Notes under the pieces: generated by a model | The model's input: only the letters and a program-made list of their open reading frames with translations | What the model was told of the DNA's origin: nothing | Databases searched by the model: none | Part shown: piece after piece, positions 22,631 to 36,200 of the stretch | Position numbering within the stretch: the first letter of the stretch is position 1 | Layout of the letters: each line of letters begins with the position of its first letter | Assembly: GCA_964016885.1 (NCBI GenBank) | Contig: OZ024743.1 | Coordinates: 181,573,652 to 181,637,651, forward strand | Source: Eledone cirrhosa | Taxonomy: Eukaryota; Mollusca; Cephalopoda; Octopoda; Eledonidae | DNA: 64,000 nt | Direction of reading: 5' to 3' | Translations under genes and position numbers: made by a program

Positions 22631-25600
22631 TGTTGTTGTTATTGGTGGTGGTTTGCTAATTGAGTTGTTGTTGTTGTTCTTGTTCTTGTTATTGGTGGTG
22701 GTTTGGTAATTGTGTTTTTGTTGTTGTTGTTGTTGTTATTGGTGTTGGTTTGATGATTCTGTTGTTGTTGGTGTTGTTATTGATATTGGTGATTATGTTG
22801 TTGTTGTTATTGGTGGTGGTTTGACGATTGTGTTGTTTTTGGTGTTGTTGTTGTTATTGGTGGTGGTTTGATGATTGTGTTGTTGTTGGTGTTGTTGTTG
22901 TTGGTGTTGGTGGTTTGGTGATTGTGTTGTTGTTGGTGTTGTTGTTGTTATTGGTGGTGGTTTGATGATTGTGTTGTTGTTGTTGTTGTTGTTATTGGTG
23001 GTGGTTTGAAGATTGTGTTGTTGTTGGTGTTGTTGTTATTGGTGGTGGCTTGGTGATTGTGTTGTTGTTGTTGTTTTTATTGGTGGTGGTTTGATGATTG
23101 TGTTGTTGTTGGTGTTGTTGTTGGTGGTGGTTGTGGTTTGATAATTGTGTTGTTGTTATTGTTGTTATTGGTGGTGGTTTGGTAATTGTGTTTCTGTTGT
23201 CGTTGTTATTGGTGGTGGTTTGTAATTGTGTTGTTGTTGTTATTGGTGCTTGTTTGGTAATTGTGTTGTTGTTGTTTTTGTTATTGGTGGTGGTTTGGTA
23301 ATTGTGTTGTTGTTGTTGTTGTTATTGGTGGTGGTTTGCTAATTGTATTGTTGTTGTTGTTGTTATTGTTGGTGGTTCGATTATTGTGTTGTTGTTGTTG
23401 TTGTTATTGGTGGTGGTTTGGTAATTGTGTTGTTGTTGTTATTATTGTTGGTGGTTTGTAATTGTGTTGTTGTTGTTGTTGTTGTTATTTGGTGGTTTGG
23501 TGATTGTGTTGTTGTTGTTGTTATTGGTGGTGGTTTGGTAATTGTGTTGTTGTTGTTGTTTTTATTGTTGGTGGTTTGGTAATTGTGTTGTTGTTGTTGT
23601 TGTTGTTATTGGTGGTGGTTTGGTAATTGTGTTGTTGTTGTTGTTGTTATTGATGGTTGTTTGGTAATTATGTTGTCGTTGTTGTTATTGGTGGTGGTTT
23701 CCTAATTGTGTTGTTGTTGTTGTTTGTTATTGTTGGTGGTTTGGTAATTGTGTTGTTGTTGTTGTTGTTGTTATTGGTGGTGGTTTGGTAATTGTGTTGT
23801 TGTTGTTGTTATTATTGGTGGTGGTTTGGTAATTATGTTGTCGTTGTTGTTATTGGTGGTGGTTTCCTAATTGTGTTGTTGTTGTTGTTTGTTATTGTTG
23901 GTGGTTTGGTAATTGTGTTGTTGTTGTTGTTGTTGTTATTGGTGGTGGTTTGGTAATTGTGTTGTTGTTGTTGTTGTTATTGGTGGTGGTTTTCTAATTG
24001 TGTTGTTGTTGTTGTTGTTGTTATTGGTGGTGGTTTGGTAATTCTGTTGTTGTTGTTGTTGTTATTGGTGGTGGTTTGATTATTGTGTTGTTATTGTTGT
24101 TGTTGTTATTGGTTGCGGTTTGATTATTGTGTTGTTGTTGTTGTTGTTATTGGTGGTGGTTTGGTAATTGTGTTGTAGTTGTTGTTGTTGTTATTGGTGC
24201 TGGTTTGGTAATTGTGTTGTTGTTGTTGTTGTTATTGGTGGTGGTTTGGTAATTGTGTTGTTGTTGTTGTTATTGGTGGTGGTTTGGTGATTGTGTTGTT
24301 GTTGTTGTTGTTGTTATTGGTGTTGGTTTGGTAATTGTGTTGTTGTTGTTGTTGTTATGGTTGGTGGTTTGTAATTATGTTGTTGTTGTTGTTGTTATTG
24401 GTGGTGGTTTGGTAATTGTGTTGTTGTTGTTGTTATTATTGGTGGTGGTTTGGTAATTGTGTTGTTGTTGTTGTTATTGGTGGTGGTTTGATTATTTTGA
24501 TATTTTTGTATTTGTTGTTATTGGTGGTGGTTTGGTAATTGTGTTGTTGTTGTTATTGTTATTGGTGATGGTTTGGTAATTGTGTTGTTGTTGTTGTTGT
24601 TATTGGTGGTGGTTGGTAATCGTGTTGTTATTGTTGTTGTTATTGGTGGTGGTTTGTAATTGTGTTGTTGTTGGTGGTGGTGGTTTGGTAATTGTGTTGT
24701 TGTTGTTATTATTGGTGGTGGTTTGGTAATTGTGTTGTTGTTGTTGTTATTGGTGGTGGTTTGCTAGTTGTATTGTTGTTGTTGTTGTTATTGTTGGTGG
24801 TTCGATTATTGTGTTGTTGTTGTTGTTGTTGTTATTGGTGGTGGTTTGGTAATTGTGTTGTTGTTGTTGTTGTTGTTGTTATTGGTGGTGGTTTGGTAAT
24901 TGTGTTGTTGTTGTTGTTGTTATTGATGGTGGTTTGGTAATTGTGTTGTTGTTGTTGTTATTATTGGTGGTGGTTTGCTAATTGTGTTGTTGTTGTTGTT
25001 GTTATTGGTGGTGGTTTGCTAATTGTGTTGTTGTTGTTGTTGTTGTTATTGGTGGTGGTTTGGTAATTGTGTTGTTGTTGTTGTTGTTATTGGTGGTGGT
25101 TTGATTATTGTGTTGTTATTGTTGTTGATGTTATTGGTTGTGGTTTGATTATTGTGTTGTTGTTGTTGTTGTTGTTATTGGTGGTGGTTTGTTCATTGTG
25201 TTGTAGTTGTTGTTGTTGTTATTTGTGCTGGTTTGGTAATTGTGTTGTTGTTGTTATTGGTGGTGGTTTGTTGATTGTGTTGTTGTTGTTGTCGTTGTTA
25301 TTGGTGGTGGTTTGATAATTGTGTTGTTGTTGTTGTTATTGGTGGTGGTTTGTAATTGTGTTGTTGTTGTTGTTATTGCTGGTGGTTTGGTGATTGTGTT
25401 GTTGTTGTTATTGGTGTTGGTTTGGTAATTGTATTGTTGTTGTTGTTGTTGTTATTGTTGGTGGTTTGTAATTGTGTTGTTGTTGTTGTTATTGGTGGTG
25501 GTTTGGTAATTGTGTTGTTGTTGTTGTTGTTATTGGTGATGGTTTGATTATTGTGTTGTTGTTGTTGTTGTTATTGGTGGTGGTTTGATTATTGTGATAT

Positions 25601-25740
25601 TTTTGTATTTGTTGTTATTGGTGGTAGTTTGGTAATTGTGTTGTTGTTGTTGTTGTTATTGGTGATGGTTTGGTAATTGTGTTGTTGTTGTTGTTGTTGT
25701 TATTGGTGGTGGTTTGTAATTGTGTTGTTGTTGTTGTTAT
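22631..25740 (+). repeat. Family B higher-order repeat, copy 2
   Basis: About 3.1 kb, starting at the second TTTGCTAATTGAGTTG (GAG at 22,662). The GATGATTCTG marker is at 22,752, 1,973 bp from copy 1. The middle part (23,098-23,580) matches 20,996-21,480 at an offset of 2,102 bp. It contains a local repeat of the TTTCCTAATTG cassette (about 23,640-23,750 and 23,800-23,910) and two AT-rich elements (24,499 and 25,596), where copy 1 has one. Confidence 0.78.
22740..23135 (+). repeat. GTTGGTG-spacer sub-block of family B
   Basis: Here the usual pure TTG spacer is replaced by GTTGTTGTTGGTGTTGTTG and the core ends in TTTGATGATTG, TTTGACGATTG or TTTGAAGATTG. Related stretches lie at about 20,765-21,010 and 25,820-26,110. 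It is the most diverged monomer type in the window outside the AT-rich element, and it is confined to the start of each family B unit. Confidence 0.7.
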
Positions 25741-28700
25741 TGGTGGTGGTTTGGTAATTGTGTTGTTGTTGTTGTTGTTATTGGTGGTGGTTTGGTAATT
25801 GTGTTGTTGTTGTTGTTATTGGTGTTGGTTTGATGATTCTGTTGTTGTTGGTGTTGTTATTGATATTGGTGATTATGTTGTTGTTGTTATTGGTGGTGGT
25901 TTGACGATTGTGTTGTTTTTGGTGTTGTTGTTGTTATTGGTGGTGGTTTGATGATTGTGTTGTTGTTGGTGTTGTTGTTGTTGGTGTTGGTGGTTTGGTG
26001 ATTGTGTTGTTGTTGGTGTTGTTGTTGTTATTGGTGGTGGTTTGATGATTGTGTTGTTGTTGTTGTTGTTATTATTGGTGGTGGTTTGAAGATTGTGTTG
26101 TTGTTGGTGTTGTTGTTATTGGTGGTGGTTTGGTAATTATGTTGTCGTTGTTGTTATTGGTGGTGGTTTCCTAATTGTGTTGTTGTTGTTGTTTGTTATT
26201 GTTGGTGGTTTGGTAATTGTGTTGTTGTTGTTGTTATTGGTGGTGGTTTGGTAATTGTGTTGTTGTTGTTGTTTTTATTGGTGGTGGTTTGATGATTGTG
26301 TTGTTGTTGGTGTTGTTGTTGGTGGTGGTTGTGGTTTGATAATTGTGTTGTTGTTATTGTTGTTATTGGTGGTGGTTTGGTAATTGTGTTTCTGTTGTCG
26401 TTGTTATTGGTGGTGGTTTGTAATTGTGTTGTTGTTGTTATTGGTGCTTGTTTGGTAATTGTGTTGTTGTTGTTGTTGTTATTGGTGGTGGTTTGGTAAT
26501 TGTGTTGTTGTTGTTGTTGTTATTGGTGGTGGTTTGCTAATTGTATTGTTGTTGTTGTTGTTATTGTTGGTGTTTCGATTATTGTGTTGTTGTTGTTGTT
26601 GTTATTGGTGGTGGTTTGGTAATTGTGTTGTTGTTGTTATTATTGTTGGTGGTTTGTAATTGTGTTGTTGTTGTTGTTGTTGTTATTTGGTGGTTTGGTG
26701 ATTGTGTTGTTGTTGTTGTTATTGGTGGTGGTTTGGTAATTGTGTTGTTGTTGTTGTTTTTATTGTTGGTGGTTTGGTAATTGTGTTGTTGTTGTTGTTG
26801 TTGTTATTGGTGGTGGTTTGGTAATAGTGTTGTTGTTGTTGTTGTTATTGATGGTGGATTGGTAATTGTGTTGTTGTTGTTGTTATTATTGGTGGTGGTT
26901 TGGTAATTATGTTGTCGTTGTTGTTATTGGTGGTGGTTTCCTAATTGTGTTGTTGTTGTTGTTTGTTATTGTTGGTGGTTTGGTAATTGTGTTGTTGTTG
27001 TTGTTATTGGTGGTGGTTTGGTAATTGTGTTGTTGTTGTTGTTGTTATTGGTGGTGGTTTTCTAATTGTGTTGTTGTTGTTGTTGTTGTTATTGGTGGTG
27101 GTTTGGTAATTCTGTTGTTGTTGTTGTTGTTATTGGTGGTGGTTTGATTATTGTGTTGTTATTGTTGTTGTTGTTATTGGTTGTGGTTTGATTATTGTGT
27201 TGTTGTTGTTGTTGTTGTTATTGGTGGTGGTTTGGTAATTGTGTTGTAGTTGTTGTTGTTGTTATTGGTGCTGGTTTGGTAATTGTGTTGTTGTTGTTGT
27301 TGTTATTGGTGGTGGTTTGGTAATTGTGTTGTTGTTGTTGTTATTGGTGGTGGTTTGTAATTGTGTTGTTGTTGTTGTTATTGGTGGTGGTTTGGTGATT
27401 GTGTTGTTGTTGTTGTTGTTGTTATTGGTGTTGGTTTGGTAATTGTGTTGTTGTTGTTGTTGTTATTGTTGGTGGTTTGTAATTATGTTGTTGTTGTTGT
27501 TGTTATTGGTGGTGGTTTGGTAATTGTGTTGTTGTTGTTGTTATTGGTGGTGGTTTGATTATTTTGATATTTTTGTATTTGTTGTTATTGGTGGTGGTTT
27601 GGTAATTGTGTTGTTGTTGTTATTGTTATTGGTGATGGTTTGGTAATTGTGTTGTTGTTGTTGTTGTTATTGGTGGTGGTTGGTAATCGTGTTGTTATTG
27701 TTGTTGTTATTGGTGGTGGTTTGTAATTGTGTTGTTGTTGTTGGTGGTGGTTTGGTAATTGTGTTGTTGTTGTTATTATTGGTGGTGGTTTGGTAATTGT
27801 GTTGTTGTTGTTGTTATTGGTGGCGGTTTGCTAGTTGTATTGTTGTTGTTGTTGTTATTGTTGGTGGTTCGATTATTGTGTTGTTGTTGTTGTTGTTGTT
27901 ATTGGTGGTGGTTTGGTAATTGTGTTGTTGTTGTTGTTGTTGTTATTGATGGTGGTTTGGTAATTGTGTTGTTGTTGTTGTTATTATTGGTGGTGGTTTG
28001 CTAATTGTGTTGTTGTTGTTGTTGTTATTGGTGGTGGTTTGCTAATTGTGTTGTTGTTGTTGTTGTTGTTATTGATGGTGGTTTGGTAATTGTGTTGTTG
28101 TTGTTATTGGTGGTGGTTTGATTATTGTGTTGTTATTGTTGTTGATGTTATTGGTTGTGGTTTGATTATTGTGTTGTTGTTGTTGTTGTTGTTATTGGTG
28201 GTGGTTTGTTCATTGTGTTGTAGTTGTTGTTGTTGTTATTTGTGCTGGTTTGGTAATTGTGTTGTTGTTGTTATTGGTGGTGGTTTGTTGATTGTGTTGT
28301 TGTTGTTGTCGTTGTTATTGGTGGTGGTTTGGTAATTGTGTTGTTGTTGTTGTTATTGGTGGTGGTTTGTAATTGTGTTGTTGTTGTTGTTACTGGTGGT
28401 GGTTTGGTGATTGTGTTGTTGTTGTTATTGGTGTTGGTTTGGTAATTGTGTTGTTGTTGTTGTTGTTGTTATTGTTGGTGGTTTGTAATTGTGTTGTTGT
28501 TGTTGTTATTGGTGGTGGTTTGGTAATTGTGCTGTTGTTGTTGTTGTTATTGGTGATGGTTTGATTATTGTGTTGTTGTTGTTGTTATTGGTGGTGGTTT
28601 GATTATTGTGATATTTTTGTATTTGTTGTTATTGGTGGTAGTTTGGTAATTGTGTTGTTGTTGTTGTTGTTATTGGTGATGGTTTGGTAATTGTGTTGTT

Positions 28701-28810
28701 GTTGTTGTTGTTGTTATTGGTGGTGGTTTGTAATTGTGTTGTTGTTGTTGTTATTGGTGGTGGTTTGGTAATTGTGTTGTTGTTGTTGTTGTTATTGGTG
28801 GTGGTTTGGT
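25741..28810 (+). repeat. Family B higher-order repeat, copy 3
   Basis: About 3.07 kb. GATGATTCTG at 25,832 is 3,080 bp from its copy 2 counterpart, and later parts align at offsets of 3,198 (26,296-26,780), 3,108 (27,361), 3,067 (27,759) and 3,017 bp (28,257-28,564). The decreasing offset shows stepwise loss or gain of monomers between copies. It carries AT-rich elements at 27,566 and 28,610. The initial TTTGCTAATTGAGTTG/TTCTTG part of the earlier copies is absent. Confidence 0.76.
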
Positions 28811-31800
28811 AATTGTGTTGTTGTTGTTATTATTGGTGATGGTTTGGTAATTGTGTTGTTGTTGTTGTTATTAGTGGTGGTTTGCTAATTGTATTGTTGT
28901 TGTTGTTGTTATTGTTGGTGGTTCGATTATTGTGTTGATGTTGTTGTTGTTGTTATTGGTGGTGGTTTGGTAATTGTGTTGTTGTTGTTATTGTTGGTGG
29001 TTCGTTTATTGTGTTGTTGTTGTTGTTGTTATTGGTGGTGATTTGCTAATTGTGTTGTTGTTGTTGTTGTTGTTGTTATTGGCGGTGGTTTGGTAAATGT
29101 GTTGTTGTTGTTGTTGTTGTTATTGATGGTGGTTTGGCAATTGTGTTGTTGTTGTTGTTATTATTGGTGGTGGTTTGCTAATTGTGTTGTTGTTGTTGTT
29201 GTTATTGGTGGTGGTTTGCTAATTGTGTTGTTGTTGTTGTTGTTATTGGTGGTGGTTTGGTAATTGTGTTGTTGTTGTTGTTGTTATTGGTGGTGGTTTG
29301 ATTATTGTGTTGTTATTGTTGTTGATGTTATTGGTTGTGGTTTGATTATTGTGTTGTTGTTGTTGTTGTTGTTATTGGTGGTGGTTTGGTAATTGTGTTG
29401 TTGTTGTTATTGTTGGTGGTTTGTTTATTGTGTTGTTGCTGTTGTTGTTGTTATTCGTGGTGGTTTGGTAATTGTGATGTTGTTGTTATTATTGTTGGTG
29501 GTTTGTAATTGTGTTGTTGTTGTTGTTGTTATTGGTGGTGGTTTGGTAATTGTGTTGTTGTTGTTGTTGTTATTGATGGTGGTTTGGTAATTGTGTGGTT
29601 GTTGTTGTTATTATTGGTGGTGGTTTGGTAATTATGTTGTTGTTGTTGTTGTTATTGGTGGTGGTTTGCTAATTGTGTTGTTATTGTTGTTATTGTTGGT
29701 GGTTTGGTAATTGTGTTGTTGTTGTTGTTGTTGTTATTGGTGGTGGTTTGGTAATTGTGTTGTTGTTGTTGTTGTTATTGGTGGTGGTTTGCTAATTGTG
29801 TTGTTGTTGTTGTTGTTATTGGTGGTGGTTTGGTAATTGCTTTGTTGTTGTTGTTGTTATTGGTGGTGGTTTGATTATTGTGTTGTTGTTGTTGTTTTTA
29901 TTGGTGGTGGTTTGATGATTGTGTTGCTGTTGTTGTTGTTATTGGTGGTGGTTTGTAATTGTGTTGTTGTTGTTGTTGTTATTGGTTCTGGTTTGGTAAT
30001 TGTGTTGTTGTTGTTGTTGTTATTGGTGGTGGTTTGGTGATTGTGTTGTTGTTGTTATTGGTGGTGGTTTGGTAATTGTGTTGTTGTTGTTGTTATTGGT
30101 GGTGGTTTGCTAATTGTATTGTTGTTGTTGTTGTTATTGTTGGTGGTTCGATTATTGTGTTGTTGTTGTTGTTGTTGTTATTGGTGGTAGTTTGGTAATT
30201 GTGTTGTTGTTGTTATTGTTGGTGGTTCGTTTATTGTGTTGTTGCTGTTGTTGTTGTTATTCGTGGTGGTTTGGTAATTGTGTTGTTGTTGTTGTTGTTA
30301 TTTGGTGGTTTGGTGATTGTGTTGTTGTTGTTGTTGTTATTGGTGGTGGTTTAGTAATTGTGTGGTTGTTGTTGTTGTTATTGGTGGTGGTTTGCTAATT
30401 GTGTTGTTGTTGTTGTTGTTATTGTTGGTGGTTTGGTAATAGTGTTGTTGTTGTTGTTGTTGTTATTGGTGGTGGTTTGGTAATTGTGTTGTTGTTGTTG
30501 TTGTTATTATTGGTGGTGGTTTGGTAATTATGTTGTTGTTGTTGTTGTGATTGGTGGTGGTTTGCTAATTGTGTTGTTGTTGTTGTTGTTATTGTTGGTG
30601 GTTTGGTAATTGTGTTGTTGTTGTTATTATTATTGGTTGTGATTTGGTAATTGTGTTGTTGTTGTTGTTGTTATTGGTGGTGGTTTGATTATTGTGTTGT
30701 TATTGTTGTTGTTGTTATTGGTTGTGTTTGATTATTGTGTTGTTGTTGTTGTTGTTATTGGTGGTGGTTTGGTAATTGTGTTGTTGTTGTTGTTGTTGTT
30801 ATTGGTGCTGGTTTGGTAATTGTGTTGTTGTTGTTGTTGTTGTTATTGGTGGAGGTTTGTAATTGTGTTGTTGTTGTTATTGGTGGTGGTTTGGTAAATG
30901 TGTTGTTGTTGTTGTTATTGGTGGTGGTTTGGTAATTGTGTTGTTGTTGTTGTTATTGGTGGTGGTTTGTAATTGTGTTGTTGTTGTTGTTATTGGTGGT
31001 GGTTTGATTATTGTGTTGTTGTTGTTGTTGTTGTTATTGTTGGTGGTTTGATTATGGTGATTTTGTTGTTGGTGTTGTTATTGGTGTTGGTTTGGTAATT
31101 GTGTTGTTGTTGTTGTTGTTATTGGTGGTGGTTTGGTAATTGTGTTGTTGTTGTTGTTATTGGTGATGGTTTGATTATTGTGTTGTAGTTGTTGTTGTTA
31201 TTGGTGGTGGTTTTTAATTGTGTTGTTGTTGTTGTTATTGGTGGTGGTTTGGTAATTGTGTTGTTGTTGTTGTAGTTATTGGTGGTGGTTTCCTAATTGT
31301 GTTGTTGTTGTTGTTGTTATTGGTGGTGGTTTGGTAATTGTGTTGTTGTTGTTATTATTGGTGATGGTTTGGTAATTGTGTTGTTGTTGTTGTTATTAGT
31401 GGTGGTTTGCTAATTGTATTGTTGTTGTTGTTGTTATTGTTGGTGGTTCGATTATTGTGTTGATGTTGTTGTTGTTGTTATTGGTGGTGGTTTGGTAATT
31501 GTGTTGTTGTTGTTATTGTTGGTGGTTTGTTTATTGTGTTGTTGCTGTTGTTGTTGTTATTCGTGGTGGTTTGGTAATTGTGATGTTGTTATTATTGTTG
31601 GTGGTTTGTAATTGTGTTGTTGTTGTTGTTGTTATTGGTGGTGGTTTGGTAATTGTGTTGTTGTTGTTGTTGTTATTGATGGTGGTTTGGTAATTGTGTG
31701 GTTGTTGTTGTTATTATTGGTGGTGGTTTGGTTATTATGTTGTTGTTGTTGTTGTTATTGGTGGTGGTTTGCTAATTGTGTTGTTGTTGTTGTTATTGTT

Positions 31801-33225
31801 GGTGGTTTGGTAATTGTGTTGTTGTTGTTGTTGTTGTTATTGGTGGTGGTTTGGTAATTGTGTTGTTGTTGTTGTTGTTATTGGTGGTGGTTTGGTGATT
31901 GTGTTGTTGTTGTTATTGGTGGTGGTTTGGTAATTGTGTTGTTGTTGTTGTTATTGGTGGTGGTTTGCTAATTGTATTGTTGTTGTTGTTGTTATTGTTG
32001 GTGGTTCGATTATTGTGTTGTTGTTGTTGTTGTTGTTATTGGTGGTAGTTTGGTAATTGTGTTGTTGTTGTTATTGTTGGTGGATCGTTTATTGTGTTGT
32101 TGCTGTTGTTGTTGTTATTCGTGGTGGTTTGGTAATTGTGTTGTTGTTGTTATTATTGTTGGTGGTTTGTAATTTTGTTGTTGTTGTTGTTGTTATTTGG
32201 TGGTTTTGTGATTGTGTTGTTGTTGTTGTTGTTATTGGTGGTGGTTTAGTAATTGTGTGGTTGTTGTTGTTGTTATTGGTGGTGGTTTGCTAATTGTGTT
32301 GTTGTTGTTGTTGTTATTGTTGGTGGTTTGGTAATAGTGTTGTTGTTGTTGTTGTTGTTGTTATTGGTGGTGGTTTGGTAATTGTGTTGTTGTTGTTGTT
32401 ATTATTGGTGGTGGTTTGTTAATTATGTTGTTGTTGTTGTTGTGATTGGTGGTGGTTTGCTAATTGTGTTGTTGTTGTTGTTGTTATTGTTAGTGGTTTG
32501 GTAATTGTGTTGTTGTTGTTGTTGTTATTGGTGGTGGTTTGATTATTGTGTTGTTATTGTTGTTGTTGTTATTGGTTGTGGTTTGATTATTGTGTTGTTG
32601 TTGTTGTTGTTGTTATTGGTGCTGGTTTGGTAATTGTGTTGTTGTTGTTGTTGTTGTTATTGGTGGAGGTTTGTAATTGTGTTTTTGTTGTTATTGGTGG
32701 TGGTTTGCTAATTGTGTTGTTGTTGTTGTTGTTATTGTTAGTGGTTTGGTAATTGTGTTGTTGTTGTTGTTGTTATTGGTGGTGGTTTGATTATTGTGTT
32801 GTTATTGTTGTTGTTGTTATTGGTTGTGGTTTGATTATTGTGTTGTTGTTGTTGTTGTTGTTGTTATTGGTGCTGGTTTGGTAATTGTGTTGTTGTTGTT
32901 GTTATTGGTGGTGGTTTGGTAATTGTGTTGTTGTTGTTGTTGTTATTGGTGGTGGTTTGTAATTGTGTTGTTGTTGTTGTTGTTGGTGGTGGTTTGATTA
33001 TTGTGTTGTTGTTGTTGTTGTTGTTATTGTTGGTGGTTTGATTATGGTGATTTTGTTGTTGTTGTTGTTATTGGTGTTGGTTTGGTAATTGTGTTGTTGT
33101 TGTTGTTGTTATTGGTGGTGGTTTGGTAATTGTGTTGTTGTTGTTGTTATTGGTGATGGTTTGATTATTGTGTTGTTGTTGTTGTTATTGGTGGTGGTTT
33201 GATTATTTTGATATTTTTGTATTTG
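28811..33225 (+). repeat. Mosaic of family B-derived duplications
   Basis: No AT-rich element lies between 28,610 and 33,210. A block starting with TTATTATTGGTGATGG, then TTATTAGTGG, TTCGATTATTGTGTTGATG and a CGTTTATT or GTTTATT monomer occurs near 28,835 and again near 31,345. The parts at 29,393-29,590 and 31,499-31,693 align at about 2,106 bp. The TTCGATT/GGTAGTTTGG cassette occurs at 30,114 and 31,972 (offset 1,858). A ~250-bp local duplication lies at about 32,450-32,950, marked by TTAGTGG and TTGGTGCTGG twice. GATTATGGTGATTTTG marks 31,050 and 33,040. The unequal offsets mean several overlapping exchanges, not one clean period. Confidence 0.7.
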
Positions 33226-36200
33226 TTGTTATTGGTGGTGGTTTGGTAATTGTGTTGTTGTTGTTATTGTTATTGGTGATGGTTTGGTAATTGTGTTGTT
33301 GTTGTTGTTGTTGTTGTTATTGGTGGTGGTTTGTAATTGTGTTGTTGTTGTTGTTGTTGGTGGTGGTTTGGTAATTGTGTTGTTGTTGTTGTTATTGGTG
33401 GTGGTTTGGTAATTGTGTTGTTGTTGTTATTATTGGTGGTGGTTTGGTAATTGTGTTGTTGTTGTTGTTATTGGTGGTGGTTTGCTAGTTGTATTGTTGT
33501 TGTTGTTGTTATTGTTGGTGGTTCGATTATTGTGTTGTTGTTGTTGTTGTTGTTATTGGTGGTGGTTTGGTAATTGTGTTGTTGTTATTATTGTTGGTGG
33601 TTTGTAATTGTGTTGTTGTTGTTGTTGTTATTGGTGGTGATTTGCTAATTGTGTTGTTGTTGTTGTTGTTGTTGTTGTTATAGGTGGTGGTTTGGTAATT
33701 GTGTTGTTGTTGTTATTGTTATTGATGGTGGTTTGGTAATTGTGTTGTTGTTGTTGTTGTTGTTATTGGTGGTGGTGTGGTAATTGTGTTGTAGTTGTTA
33801 TTGTTGTTATTTGTGCTGGTTTGGTAATTGTGTTGTTGTTGTTATTGGTGGTGGTTTGTTGATTGTGTTGTTGTTGTTGTCGTTGTTATTGGTGGTGGTT
33901 TGGTAATTGTGTTGTTGTTGTTGTTGTTAATGGTGGTGGTTTGTAATTGTGTTGTTGTTGTTATTGGTGGTGGTTTGGTGATTGTGTTGTTGTTGTTATT
34001 GGTGTTGGTTTGGAAATTGTGTTGTTGTTGTTGTTGTTGTTGTTATTGTTGGTGGTTTGTAATTGTGTTGTTGTTGTTGTTATTGGTGGTGGTTTGGTAA
34101 TTGTGTTGTTGTTGTTGTTGTTATTGGTGATGGTTTGATTATTGTGTTGTTGTTGTTGTTATTGGTGGTGGTTTGATTATTGTGATATTTTTGTATTTGT
34201 TGTTATTGGTGGTGGTTTGGTAATTGTGTTGTTGTTGTTGTTGTTGTTATTGGTGATGGTTTGGTAATTGTGTTGTTGTTGTTGTTGTTGTTGTTATTGG
34301 TGGTGGTTTGTAATTGTGTTGTTGTTGTTGTTATTGGTGGTGGTTTGCTAATTGTGTTGTTGTTGTTGTTGTTATTGGTGGTGGTTTGGTAATTGTGTTG
34401 TTGTTGTTGTTGTTATTGGTGGTGGTTTGCTAATTGTGTTGTTGTTGTTGTTGTTATTGGTGGTGGTTTGGTAATTGCTTTGTTGTTGTTGTTGTTATTG
34501 GTGGTGGTTTGATTATTGTGTTGTTGTTGTTGTTTTTATTGGTGGTGGTTTGATGATTGTGTTACTGTTGTTGTTGTTATTGGTGGTGGTTTGTAATTGT
34601 GTTGTTGTTGTTGTTATTGGTGCTGGTTTGGTAATTGTGTTGTTGTTGTTATTGGTGGTGGTTTGGTAATTGTGTTGTTGTTGTTGTTATTGGTGGTGGT
34701 TTGCTAATTGTGTTGTTGTTGTTGTTGTTATTGTTAGTGGTTTGGTAATTGTGTTGTTGTTGTTGTTGTTATTGGTGGTGGTTTGATTATTGTGTTGTTA
34801 TTGTTGTTGTTGTTATTGGTTGTGGTTTGATTATTGTGTTGTTGTTGTTGTTGTTGTTATTGGTGCTGGTTTGGTAATTGTGTTGTTGTTGTTGTTGTTG
34901 TTATTGGTGGAGGTTTGTAATTGTGTTTTTGTTGTTATTGGTGGTGGTTTGGTAAATGTGTTGTTGTTGTTGTTATTGGTGGTGGTTTGGTAATTGTGTT
35001 GTTGCTGTTGTTGTTATTGGTGGTGGTTTGGTAATTGTGTTGTTGCTGTTGTTGTTATTGGTGGTGGTTTGTAATTGTGTTGTTGTTGTTGTTATTGGTG
35101 GTGGTTTGATTATTGTGTTGTTGTTGTTGTTGTTGTTATTGTTGGTGGTTTGATTATGGTGATTTTGTTGTTGTTGTTGTTATTGGTGTTGGTTTGGTAA
35201 TTGTGTTGTTGTTGTTGTTGTTATTGGTGGTGGTTTGGTAATTGTGTTGTTGTTGTTGTTATTGGTGATGGTTTGATTTTTGTGTTGTTGTTGTTGTTAT
35301 TGGTGGTGGTTTGATTATTTTGATATTTTTGTATTTGTTGTTATTGGTGGTGGTTTGGTAATTGTGTTGTTGTTGTTATTGTTATTGGTGATGGTTTGGT
35401 AATTGTGTTGTTGTTGTTGTTGTTGTTGTTATTGGTGGTGGTTTGTAATTGTGTTGTTGTTGTTGTTGTTGGTGGTGGTTTGGTAATTGTGTTGTTGTTG
35501 TTGTTATTGGTGGTGGTTTGGTAATTGTGTTGTTGTTGTTATTATTGGTGGTGGTTTGGTAATTGTGTTGTTGTTGTTGTTATTGGTGGTGGTTTGCTAG
35601 TTGTATTGTTGTTGTTGTTGTTATTGTTGGTGGTTCGATTATTGTGTTGTTGTTGTTGTTGTTGTTATTGGTGGTGGTTTGGTAATTGTGTTGTTGTTAT
35701 TATTGTTGGTGGTTTGTAATTGTGTTGTTGTTGTTGTTGTTATTGGTGGTGATTTGCTAATTGTGTTGTTGTTGTTGTTGTTGTTGTTATAGGTGGTGGT
35801 TTGGTAATTGTGTTGTTGTTGTTATTGTTATTGATGGTGGTTTGGTGATTGTGTTGTTGTTGTTGTTATTATTGGTGGTGGTTTGCTAATTGTGTTGTTG
35901 TTGTTGTTGTTATTGGTGGTGGTTTGGTAATTGTGTTGTTGTTGTTGTTGTTATTGGTGGTGGTTTGATTATTGTGTTGTTATTGTTGTTGATGTTATTG
36001 GTTGTGGTTTGATTATTGTGTTGTTGTTGTTGTTGTTGTTGTTATTGGTGGTGGTTTGTTCATTGTGTTGTTGTTGTTGTTGTTGTTATTGGTGGTGGTG
36101 TGGTAATTGTGTTGTAGTTGTTATTGTTGTTATTTGTGCTGGTTTGGTAATTGTGTTGTTGTTGTTATTGGTGGTGGTTTGTTGATTGTGTTGTTGTTGT

